From the NCBI GenBank assembly GCA_013339765.2, contig CM023454.1, positions 134,433,399 through 134,497,398 of the forward strand: a stretch of 64,000 nucleotides of DNA, written 5' to 3'. This DNA comes from Haemaphysalis longicornis (taxonomy: Eukaryota > Arthropoda > Arachnida > Ixodida > Ixodidae). The translations under genes were made by a program, and so were the position numbers. How positions within the stretch are numbered: position 1 is the first letter of the stretch; each line of letters begins with the position of its first letter. The notes under the pieces are model-generated. The model was not told the DNA's origin. It made no database searches and saw only the letters and a program-made list of their open reading frames with translations. Shown here in pieces: positions 11,132 to 20,440 of the stretch.

Positions 11132-14100
11132 CGGCATCACCATCGCCAACAGTGTCATTGAACAGTCACCTAAAACGATGCACCATTTTCCAGTGGAACG
11201 CTCGTGGTCTGAGGTCGAAGCTCGGTGATCTACGTCAGCTTCTTCACACTTACCGATTCCCATTCGTTGTCATTTCAGAGTCACGAGTAGATCAGAATTT
11301 CCGCTTGAGTGGTTACTATTTCATCCACTCTCAACGAGTAAGCGGTACAAGCCGGCTTCTTATCGGGTTCCGTACTGACGTTCCGGCAGTTGAAATTCCA
11401 GTCTCACCGCACGAAACAAATGAGTACGTCTGCGCAACTACAATTATTGGTTCTCAGACTTTCACATTTATCGCAGCGTACTTACAACCCAACGCCAAGT
11501 TTGATGAGACCAGGCTGGACAACCTCATCACGTCGACTGATAAGCCGCACATTATCTGTGGGGACTTTAACGCTCATAATGAAATTTGGGGCAGTTCCCA
11601 GACAAGCCTACGTGGTGCAAAACTCGCGGACCTCCTAATTAGACATGGCATTGAACCCCTAAACGATGGCAGCATTACCTTCCTCAAATCCCCCAAAACA
11701 ACCAGCTGTATCGATCTATCATTCGTCACTGCTGGCTTTTCCGCAAAATTCACGTGGTGCACAGACTTAGAGACAAGAGGAAGTGACCACTACCCGATTT
11801 TGATATCAACTCGTGACTCGCACTCTCAGACTTACAAAGAACAGGTCGCGTGCACAGACTGGAGAGCTTTCGTGGAAGCCATACGAACCTGCATTACGGC
11901 AGCGACTCGAGATGACGAAATTATCCCAGCGATACTTCACTGTTTTCGGAATTCCACATGCTTAAGAACAAAACGCTGGAATCAACCCAATAATGACGCT
12001 GAGTACCAAAGATTATGTGCCATTCGTCGCCGTGCGGAGCGAAAAGCCCTCCGTACAAAATCTCTAGAAGATTTACGAGCTTCTAGAAGGGCTCAGAGAC
12101 ATGTAATGCGTCACCTATACAAGCTTCAGCGACAACGGTGGAGGAACTTTTGTGCAACGTTAAATACTCACACACCGTTGACGCGCATCTGGCGTGTTGT
12201 CAAAGGGTTACGCACGCAACCTAAGCAGCTGCGCCCTTTTGTTGCCCTCTCACTGCACGAGCACTCCTCTTTGAAATTGGTCGCAGAGGAATATTGCAAG
12301 ATCCTCTCCTCATCAACGCTGAATACACTTCCACCTGTTAGGCCTCCAGAATCAGCCGTTCCAGCACTGGACCTGCCTTTTACATTACAAGAACTGACAG
12401 CAGCAATCTCCGATGTAAAAACCAAGTCGTGTCCAGGTCCGGATGGCGTTAGTTACGCAACCTTCACGCACTTGCCTCACAATGCCCTGCTCCGTCTCCT
12501 AGAGTTCTACAATTCCTCTTGGGTGAGCGGTACGCTGCCCTCTGATTGGAAGCTCGCCCAAATTACTCCTGTTCTAAAGCCTAGCCGGCCGCCCACGTGT
12601 TATTCCTCTTTTCGGCCTATAGCTCTGTTGAACTGTATTGGGAAACTGATGGAGAAGATGGTACATAAAAGAATGTCCTGGTTTCTCGAAAGCCGACGCC
12701 TTTACCCGCAAGAGATGAATGGATTCCGTAGGCACAGATCGTCTATTGACAATATAATTGCCCTTATCTCGTCAGTCGAGGAGCAATTGGATTCTAGCCG
12801 CATACCAATCGCAATTTTCTTAGACATAAAAGCTGCCTACGACTCTGTCACACACACAGCCATTCTAACTGCTCTTGCAGTACATGGCTTTGGAGGAAGA
12901 CTCTACGCCTGGATCGAGGATTACCTTGCTGGACGTCAGCTTTTCATGCGCACTTCGGATGGTGACACATCACGTTTCCCCGTCGAAAAAGGTGTTCCAC
13001 AAGGAGCCGTTTTAAGTCCACTGCTATTTAATTTGACTCTCATAGAGCTGAAACGGTGCCTACCGCGGGGAGTTAACATCACGATCTACGCAGACGACAT
13101 TTGTATCTGGCACGCAGCACGCTCCCGACGCACCACTCAGCAACGTCTCCAGAAGGCCCTCTTCTCCATTTCAACCTACCTTGCTGCTCGTGGACTTCAC
13201 CTATCGCATGAGAAAAGCGTTGCAATGGCGTTTACAAGGAAGCGCATGGATCAGTACCCAATTCTGCTGAGTGGACGAGCCCTCCCGTACGCCCGGACCC
13301 ACAAGTATCTTGGCGTAATCATCGACCGTAATCTCTCCTGGTCGCCTGAGATAAAAAGACTGTGTGCCCGCATCTCTGCGACGTCTCAGGTTCTGAGATA
13401 CCTTGCCGGTTCCCGCTGGGGCAGCAACTGCGGGTCGATGCTACAGCTTCACAAAGCTTACGTCGATGGCCTCATACGCTATAGCCTTCCCTTACTACAC
13501 CATGCAGCGCCTACTAACAAAATGAAGCTAGAAGCGGCTCGACGGAACAGCCTGCGCATTTGTCTTGGACTACCCAGAGGTTCTTCGGGTGCCGGGACCA
13601 TCGCTGAAGCTCGTTGCTTGCCTCTGGACGCACTCATGTTACAGGAGTCGCTCCGTGTCCACTACCGGCATCTACTTCAACCTACACCCCACTGTCTGAG
13701 CAGGATCACTGCGGCCCAGAGTTCTGGGTTCGGAGATGCTATTAGAGCTTTGTGCCTTCCCAAAACGACGCAACCACCGCGAGCAATGCCATCTCAGTTT
13801 CCGCCCTGGACATTAGCGTCTACTCGTATAGGTTTAGGCATCCCAGGGATGACATCTAAGAAGATAACGCCTCAGGCTGAACTGCTCCAACTGGCGTTGG
13901 ACTACATGCACAGGTTGCATTCCACCAGGGTTCATCTTTTCACTGATGGGTCTTCGCTGCCGCAAAGTTCCTCCTCTGGACTATTCGTCCCGTCGACTGG
14001 TAAACTCTTTTCCTACCGTTTAGACAGACCAACGTCCTCGACATCAGCTGAACTACACTCCCTCAAAGAGGCAATCCGCTACATCCTACGTCAAGAGCCC

Positions 14101-14808
14101 AACGAATGGACCATATTCACTGACTCTAAACCTGCCCTTCAGTGCCTCCTTAAGAGCGGCAAGCACTTCACATATGAACTTGCCGTTCAAGATATTCTCT
14201 ACCTACATCACCTTGCAGTAGGCGCTGGGCACAATATTGTTTTTCAGTGGGTGCCTGGTCACTGTGGGATAACGGGAAACCAAAAAGCTGATGACGCTGC
14301 CTCTGCAGGCCACACCTGCCGAAATATACGAAGAACATTTTTTACCAAACACGACGCTTCCACCATGGCCACACGTTACGCCCTTTCAGAGAGAAACAGA
14401 ATGTGGTCAGATCCTACCCACCACCACAAGTTTCTCTACTCCCTTGACCCTCAGCTGTCGTCAAGACTTCCTCACCAGCTCCCCCGTCATCTAGAAACAT
14501 TATTTCATCGGCTCCGACTTAATGCAGCTTACACCAACAGCTACCGTTTCCGCATTGGACTATCTACCGCCTCCAGGTGCAACAACTGTGCATCGGAAGA
14601 CACTATTGAGCATCTTTTACTCCGCTGTCCTGCCTACAAGGACTCTAGATCAACTTTGCTACAGAACATTGCACGCATAGGTTATACGCAAGGACCAGTG
14701 ACCTTAAAAACCATTTTAGGTCCCTGGCCGTCTTCTTCTCAGCAACGCCTAGTCCTAAAATTTCTGTTTTCGTACCTCAGCGACACTGGCTTAATTCAAA
14801 AACTTTAA
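11128..14808 (+). CDS. LINE ORF2: endonuclease, RT, RNase H
   Basis: Encodes 1226 residues from ATG 11128; a non-ATG extension upstream is ignored. Visible motifs in order: AP-endonuclease with QWN (N24), catalytic E51, GDFN (D146) and SDH (D220, H221); RT with PGPDG near 432, an FRPIALLN block, the VPQGAVLSP block and the catalytic YADD at 654-657; RNase H with D940, E975, D999 and D1055 in the DGS, AEL, TDS and ADDA contexts; and a C-terminal CX2CX7HX4C (C1151, C1154, H1162, C1167). Together these nick the target DNA, prime cDNA synthesis at the nick and degrade the RNA template. The frame is uninterrupted and all catalytic residues I can locate are present, so the protein looks functional. 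Length and order match I/LOA-type ORF2 proteins. It shares the ATGA overlap with ORF1. Confidence 0.93.
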   Translation: MTASPSPTVSLNSHLKRCTIFQWNARGLRSKLGDLRQLLHTYRFPFVVISESRVDQNFRLSGYYFIHSQRVSGTSRLLIGFRTDVPAVEIPVSPHETNEYVCATTIIGSQTFTFIAAYLQPNAKFDETRLDNLITSTDKPHIICGDFNAHNEIWGSSQTSLRGAKLADLLIRHGIEPLNDGSITFLKSPKTTSCIDLSFVTAGFSAKFTWCTDLETRGSDHYPILISTRDSHSQTYKEQVACTDWRAFVEAIRTCITAATRDDEIIPAILHCFRNSTCLRTKRWNQPNNDAEYQRLCAIRRRAERKALRTKSLEDLRASRRAQRHVMRHLYKLQRQRWRNFCATLNTHTPLTRIWRVVKGLRTQPKQLRPFVALSLHEHSSLKLVAEEYCKILSSSTLNTLPPVRPPESAVPALDLPFTLQELTAAISDVKTKSCPGPDGVSYATFTHLPHNALLRLLEFYNSSWVSGTLPSDWKLAQITPVLKPSRPPTCYSSFRPIALLNCIGKLMEKMVHKRMSWFLESRRLYPQEMNGFRRHRSSIDNIIALISSVEEQLDSSRIPIAIFLDIKAAYDSVTHTAILTALAVHGFGGRLYAWIEDYLAGRQLFMRTSDGDTSRFPVEKGVPQGAVLSPLLFNLTLIELKRCLPRGVNITIYADDICIWHAARSRRTTQQRLQKALFSISTYLAARGLHLSHEKSVAMAFTRKRMDQYPILLSGRALPYARTHKYLGVIIDRNLSWSPEIKRLCARISATSQVLRYLAGSRWGSNCGSMLQLHKAYVDGLIRYSLPLLHHAAPTNKMKLEAARRNSLRICLGLPRGSSGAGTIAEARCLPLDALMLQESLRVHYRHLLQPTPHCLSRITAAQSSGFGDAIRALCLPKTTQPPRAMPSQFPPWTLASTRIGLGIPGMTSKKITPQAELLQLALDYMHRLHSTRVHLFTDGSSLPQSSSSGLFVPSTGKLFSYRLDRPTSSTSAELHSLKEAIRYILRQEPNEWTIFTDSKPALQCLLKSGKHFTYELAVQDILYLHHLAVGAGHNIVFQWVPGHCGITGNQKADDAASAGHTCRNIRRTFFTKHDASTMATRYALSERNRMWSDPTHHHKFLYSLDPQLSSRLPHQLPRHLETLFHRLRLNAAYTNSYRFRIGLSTASRCNNCASEDTIEHLLLRCPAYKDSRSTLLQNIARIGYTQGPVTLKTILGPWPSSSQQRLVLKFLFSYLSDTGLIQKL

Positions 14809-14982
14809 ATCTCTTCACTCTGAGACTTTCGCTCTTGCCCTTTTACTTAATTTCGTTGGTCCCTCTCTCAGCTTGCATCTCTTTTCTGCCCTCCTCTCTC
14901 TTGGGCCTTTCTTCCTTTTCCCCCTCCCCTAACAGAGTAGCATGAAGGCGATTTCGCACGCCGGCTAAACACTCTGTTTTCT

Positions 14983-15003
14983 AATAAAGAGCTTCTCTCT
15001 CTC
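14983..15003 (+). terminator. LINE poly(A) signal and CT tail
   Basis: AATAAA at 14983-14988 is followed within 6 bp by a CT dinucleotide run that abuts the right target-site duplication. A simple-sequence tail instead of poly(A) is known for I-type and some other LINEs and implies template recognition by 3' UTR structure or repeat. Confidence 0.7.
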
Positions 15004-15016
15004 TCCCACGTGATTC
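15004..15016 (+). repeat. Target-site duplication, right
   Basis: TCCCACGTGATTC, identical to 9530-9542. The 130-bp repeat unit continues directly to its right (CCCTCGAAGAGACC), as in the neighbouring copies. Confidence 0.9.
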
Positions 15017-16010
15017 CCCTCGAAGAGACCTCTAATTTGATACGCCACATCCTAGCAGGATGATATGTAATTTATACCAGTTAAACTAACCATCACTCAT
15101 GACTGTAACCAGGACGTGTTATTTAAATGTGCGACTTTATTCACCTAACTGAAACTGTCAATTTGACACCCCATATGCTTTAGCGCCGCACCTTGGATTT
15201 AACCCAATTTATGACTCATAATGACTATCTCATGATTAGAACCACGAAGCCTTTTTTTTACCACGTGATTCCCCTCGTCAAGACCCTAAATTTAATAACC
15301 TACGTGCCCCAGCAGGGTCACATCCAATTTCAACCCAATATAAGTCTCGCTATGACTATCTCATGGTTATAACCAGGAAGCATTTTTGTATTTCTCCCAC
15401 GTGATTCCGCTCATCAAGACCAATAATTTGATACCAATCACATCCTAGCGGAAGCAAAGTTGAACGCTAAGCCAATAAATGACTAACCATGACAATATCT
15501 TGATATAGCCATACTTCATTTTTGTCCCACGTGATTTTCCTCATCGGAACCTTCAATTTGATGCCCCGCACACCCACTGGCGTCGTTTTTATTTTAATCT
15601 AATTTATTACCCACCTTAAATATGTCATGAAAATAACCATGAAGCACGGGATTACCCTCATTGAGACCTTTAATTTGATACGCCACACGCGCTATCGTCA
15701 TGAACTTGAATTTTACCCAAATTTAAGACTAACCATGACTACGTCACGATATACCCATAACGCATTTTTGTCCTGAATGATTCTCCACATCGAAACATTG
15801 AATTTGATTGCCCACGTGCTCTCGCAGCGTCATTTTTGACTGAATTCCGATCTATGACTCATTATGACTGCCTGAATGAATACAATCGGGAAGCATTTTT
15901 TTTTCATTTACCCCGTGTGTTTCCGTTAATAGGGACATTTCATTTGATACCTTACACGCCTCATCACTTTGACTTTACACCCAATATAATGCGGTCATCA
16001 TTCTGTCTAA
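15004..16010 (+). repeat. Degenerate tandem block, ~130-bp unit
   Basis: About seven to eight diverged direct copies. The recurring anchor CCACGTGATTCC-like motif lies near 15006, 15261, 15398, 15528, 15645 (shortened), 15770 and 15905. It is followed each time by a TCAAGACC-like and AATTTGATA block and then ACCCAATTTATGACT and GACTATCTCATGA. The copies differ by substitutions and deletions, so this is an old array. An inverted copy lies at 8.4-8.55 kb. Confidence 0.85.
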
Positions 16011-16329
16011 AGGGGTGTTGCCGAGTCAATTCAGGTAATTCATTTGAAACAGCAGAAGGGACAGCCCCGCCCCCTTTTCCCCCCGGCTCTCACCTCTTCC
16101 TTTGTGAACCCTAGTATATCAAGCCATTAACAGTACCAGGCGAACAACCAGCAAGCAAGCGCCGCCCTGTGCTTTCGCAGCGCCCTTTCCAACCCTGTTA
16201 GTGCACCCACCAGGAGGAAAAGTTGACAACAATTTTTTTTTACCTCACTAGTGAATTATCATTCACGTGCCCAGCCAAGAAAACTTGGTACACAGCAAGT
16301 GCTTAGGATCATGAAAATTGAGCAAGAAA
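16011..16329. other. Unassigned interval
   Basis: No gene or family recognised; a C-rich stretch lies near 16065-16090. It separates the 130-bp tandem block from the GC-rich MITE-like element. Confidence 0.5.
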
Positions 16330-16816
16330 CTATAAAAAAAATGCCCCCACCTCCCCGAAGGGAATCGTGAGGAAGTGCGAATGCATTTCTTGCGCCGAGA
16401 GTACACGGCGTAGTAATTCTGCCATCGCCTCGAGAGGCGCAGTACCGGCGAGGGGGAGCTGTCAGGCGAGGGGAGAGGCGCGCGCCGAGGGTGAGTGCAA
16501 ACCTAACGGGGGGAGAGGCGCGCCAGCTGCAGAGCATGTCACGTCACGGCGCGAGGAGAGGGGGAGCAGACGCAAAGGCGCCAGCGCGCGGTAACGTGGG
16601 AGTGTGACGTCACGGCGCGAGGAGCGGTGCGGGAGCCGGCGCGGGCGCGCGCAGCCACGGCGCGGGAGGCGGAGCGCGCGCGGTTCACGTGGGGTGTGAC
16701 GTCGCTGCGCCGTTGCTACAGACGCTCCTCTCCGCTCCTCGCGCCGTTGCTAGGGGAGAGGAGGAGGAGTGCGGATGACGGCGGATTCAGGGTCCCTTAT
16801 AAAGTGCATCGCACTT
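16330..16816. mobile_element. MITE-like GC-rich element, copy A
   Basis: The left part carries an imperfect palindrome AAGTGCGAATGCATTT at 16373-16388; the right end is AAGTGCATCGCACTT at 16802-16816. The same end motifs bound a segment of similar length inserted in a Gypsy pol gene at 55128-55595, and a shared TTCAGGGTC..CTTA block precedes the right palindrome in both. The interior is very GC-rich with several TGACGTCA-like and GGCGCG motifs (near 16545, 16606 and 16697). A TATAAA-like box (16797-16803) overlaps the right end. No coding capacity. Class is inferred: non-autonomous, mobilising system unknown. Confidence 0.6.
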
Positions 16817-16910
16817 AAAAAATCAGACACCCCCTCCCTCCCAACCTATCATGCGAATCGTGAATGATGCCGTACCCGCAGGTAACCTGAATTCCGACCC
16901 CACGGCGACC

Positions 16911-17337
16911 TATTGCCGCGAACCATACATTGGGTTTGTTTATTTGTGTTTTGCTTTTACCGCCCGGCTGCGCCGGTCTGTGTTATCTCTGCGCCAAGGG
17001 AAGCGCGTGTTGTATTCTTTCTTTCTGTGCCGCATGCGTTATCTGTTGTGATAGGGAGAGCATTCCGATCTAACGTGAACAGCCCAGAATAACCTTCTTG
17101 GATCTACTATGTTCTCGATGTGAATCGACGTTTCGAGAACCACGCGCCCCGAAAGATAAAAAGCCTGCAGTGCGGACACCGGAGCATTCGACTCGACGAC
17201 ACTCGCCTGTGCAAGTCACAGTGTTGACCGCTGCTTCGCCGCCTCTGTATTCTTTTGAGTTGTTAGGGGAGCACAAGTTCGCTCCAATAAACGTGTTTCT
17301 CATTCAAGACAACTGCATCGTCCTTGTCTTCGTGACA
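16911..17337 (+). mobile_element. Solo Gypsy LTR
   Basis: About 427 bp colinear with the two LTRs of the Gypsy element at 52254-58669. Shared landmarks include the GCATTGGGTTTGTT-like start region, CCGCCCGGCTGCGCCGGTCT, ATCTAACGTGAACAGCC, the polyadenylation motif CCAATAAACG and an end in GTGACA. No primer-binding site or internal region follows, so it is a solo LTR left by LTR-LTR recombination. I see no clear target-site duplication. Substitution differences from the other copies show an independent, old insertion. Confidence 0.85.
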
Positions 17338-17381
17338 GCCAAACTTAACAGCCAACCATAGCTGCCCGCTAGGCTAATCAT

Positions 17382-17800
17382 ATGTACTCAAACACAAAAT
17401 GGACTCAAAACTCATATGTACTCAGTACTCAAAATGTACTCAAACTCAAAATGTACTCAGAACTCAAAATGGACTCAAACTCAAAATGTACTCAGAACTC
17501 AAAATGGACTCAAACTCGAAATGTACTCAGAACTCAAAATGGACTCAAACTCAAAATGTACTCAGAACTAAAAATGAACTCAAACTTAAAATATACTCAG
17601 AACTCCAAATGAACTCGGAATTCAGTAGGTTTCAGGCGTACTCAACCTCAATCTGAGTGAAACTCAGTCGTGCTCACTCGGGTCCAACTCACTTAAGCAC
17701 AAATTTACCATGCCACATTACCCTCGCACTCACTCAAACTCGAACTCACGCATGAGTTTGAGTCCAAATGATTCTGAGTGAGTAGACGCATGAGTGAGTT
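17382..17800 (+). repeat. ACTCA-rich minisatellite, 35-bp period
   Basis: From 17390 to about 17620 the sequence alternates GGACTCAAACTCAAAAT and GTACTCAGAACTCAAAAT-type halves with an exact 35-bp step (GGACTC at 17471, 17506, 17541). To the right it decays into ACTCA/TGAGT-rich sequence with short inverted stretches up to 17800. Confidence 0.9.
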
Positions 17801-18459
17801 CGCCGACCTCTGAGCACAGGTATAAGCAGAAGCACCAACACTTCTTAACACTAATTTTTTGCAAGCAAGTTCATGATGTTTTTGTAAAGACTAGATGCTT
17901 TGTCTGGTTCCCCACTACAATGACACAAAACGGAATAAATTTACTTCGACGTCTAAGCACAGGCTTGCTCCCGCATAGGCGGGCCCTCCGTAGTCGTAAA
18001 CATAGATGACCGGTCCCAGACTAGGTGTTACGGGCGCGGACCGGGCTCGTACTTCATAAACGGGTTCTAGCCGGGCTTGGGCCCCAGAAATTTGCCCGTG
18101 AAAACCACAATTTCTTTCAATCGTCATTATTGGCATTCACAGTTTATTTCGCAAATAGGAGAACCTCAGTGCAATAGATAATCACTGTAGTGACGATAAA
18201 ACGCTTTACCAGAGACATGGTTGACTAGTGAAATATCTAATGCATTGTTATGTAGCCGCAAGCATAGGTACTTCATTTATCGGATTCATTGAAGTGATAG
18301 AACCGGTGGTGGTGTGTTGCTCGCTGTTAAAGAATGTTATGAATATTTCTGTATTCCCATCTCTTCTGAACTCGAAGTAATGTGGTGCTGTTTGAATGCG
18401 TATTTTAGGGAAAGGATCATAGGTGTTATATAGCGCTCATTATAAACTGATTTACCACA
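17801..18459. other. Unassigned interval
   Basis: No gene or element recognised. A GC-rich patch (17960-18100) has GGGCC and CGGGC clusters; the remainder is AT-rich. Confidence 0.5.
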
Positions 18460-20440
18460 TAATTTTGCTTTGCATAAATTAATCAACATTATCAGGGTTT
18501 GGTATCCTGGGATAGGGTTCGGGTTCGTTTTAGTGGGTGATTTCAACTCTCTGAACATTGTCCGGTCCGTATCACGTCCTTTTTTTAATCCTTTTTCATC
18601 CGAATCCAGCTACTTCATCACTGTGACTTCAGGCTTCGGCTTGTCGCGGGTTCTCGTCAACCCTAGACGTGTTACAAAGAATTTGTCTTTGCTTTTTGAC
18701 CTTATACTAACGTCAGCACCTAATTTTTTCACCCGTAACTCATTTGCCTGGCCTAATGACACCGATGTAATGCAATTTTCGCTTAGTTTTTCCAGTTTGG
18801 TACAACAAAATGTTTCAATAATATTAGAGAATATAGCAAAGCTCTTTTAAGCCTTATGAACTGTACTGTTTTTTAGGTTTTCTTGCAGGATCACAACGAA
18901 CGGTCAATTGAAGTTACTGGAATATTTTTAAAAACAAAGTAGTCGAGCTAATTATTTAGCCTTTTTCTCGGAGAGATGTAATTACTAACAAAAATGCACC
19001 CTGGTGCAATCGAAATTTGTAATGTCTCCGTAACAAAAAGCGACCAATTTTTCAGAATACAAAACGGTGATATCATCCGGCACACAAGTTAGCCTTCAAG
19101 GCGGCTGGGACCTACTGACTCGCCCGAAACAAAACGTTATTAAACTTTTTTTTAAACCACGCCACCGAATATGCCTATAACAAACCCTGAGGTTTGTTAA
19201 AGCCTGAGGTTTGTTAAATTGTTGAAGCCAAACAATAAAACAAAACTCTTTGGCGATGCCTTCAGGTAGACCTATTTCTAGGAACTGGTGTTCTGAAGTG
19301 CTTAACAACATCTTTGCCTGTTCAGATTCGTCTCTTATAAACCTGTAATCTAGTCCCAAGCTGGAGCCTAGATAACATTTTAAAGGGGACCAAATAGTGT
19401 TTACTCATGCGAGCTTTCGAGAAACTATTGATAATATTAAGCTTACCTCGTCTTGCGGAACGAGACGGAAATAACAAGTTTTTGAGAAGCACGAGTAGAT
19501 ATGGTTCTTCAAATTTACAGTGCTCATTTTCTCAATATTAAAATTACGGTACTTCGCCCAAAGCCTGGAAAACAGAAAAAAATGTTGCTCTTCACAGATG
19601 CGGCTGTGATAATTACCTAACAAATTACAGATTAATAACTTTACCTTTGCCCCAAGCAAAATAATGAAACACGTCATTTCTTTCACAATTAGTAAAATAA
19701 TGAAAGAAACGTAATTGTTTTGTTTCTACTAGTACGGATTTCGTAAGGGTTTCTCGTAGAGCTCCTAAAACTTAATACTTACTTTCAAGCCTCAATCGAC
19801 TGTGGTTATGGGATTGATTTTATAATTCTGAATGTTGCAAAAGCCTTCGATAAAGTAAAACACTCTCTTCTGTACAAAAATAGCTGGGTAAATACTTACC
19901 CCTCACGGCCTAATTGCGTAGGCTACTTTCTTACATCACACGACCAATTCCTTACTACAAATGACATTGAATCACCTGTTATTTCAGTGATTTCTGGCAA
20001 CCCCCCAGGATCTGTGTTTGGTTCCTCATTGTTTTGTTAATTTAAGAGAATGACCTGCCCTAAAATATATTCTCTCAAATATGCATTTTTTCTAACGACT
20101 GCGTGATATATTTAAACGTTTTCGTTGATAGCGGCACCTTATCCATCCAAGCAGACCTCAACAACATCTCTCAATGGTGTGGCATATGCAATATAGATCT
20201 AAATACTGCCAAGTGTAAATCTATGCGTATTTCCCTTATTAATTTACAGCGCGCCAGCTATTACCTCAACAATAATTGCCCAGAATCACTCAATACCTAC
20301 GGTTACTTGGGCGTCCACAGTACTAACAGCCATCCATTGAAACCACATGCAAATACATAACTGCCAAGGCTCACCACACCTTAGGTTACCTCATAAGTAA
20401 TTGTTACCCCACCGTAACTAAACGTACGGCTGTACACCAC
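18460..20440 (+). pseudogene. Decayed CR1-like LINE (endonuclease and RT remnants)
   Basis: Near 18530 the plus strand encodes VLVGDFNS, the endonuclease GDFN motif, followed by a DLILTSAP block usual in CR1-type endonucleases. From about 19760 scattered frames give VAKAFDKVKHSLL (RT motif with the AFD core), then a corrupted GVPQGSVLG region as SGNPPGSVFGSS near 19990. The Asn-rich segment up to 20400 resembles the region after the FADD motif and includes YGYLGV. Frameshifts and stops are frequent, and the middle (18850-19750) cannot be read. No target-site duplication found. An ancient, dead copy. Confidence 0.6.

Larger units (their letters stand above)
9543..15003 (+). mobile_element. Full-length RNase-H-bearing LINE (I/LOA-like group)
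   Basis: A 5.46-kb non-LTR retrotransposon flanked by a perfect 13-bp target-site duplication. It has a 5' UTR of about 236 bp, a zinc-knuckle ORF1, and a long ORF2 encoding in order an AP-type endonuclease, reverse transcriptase, RNase H and a C-terminal CCHC motif. A short 3' UTR carries AATAAA and ends in a CT dinucleotide tail rather than poly(A). Endonuclease plus RNase H plus terminal CCHC is the I/LOA/Outcast-type arrangement; I cannot assign the clade more finely by eye. Both ORFs are open with key residues present, so this is a candidate active, recent copy, in contrast to every other element in the window. Confidence 0.92.

Noticed and set aside
17390..17620. CRISPR-like short direct repeats
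   Set aside because: 35-bp units are contiguous with no spacers: a minisatellite.
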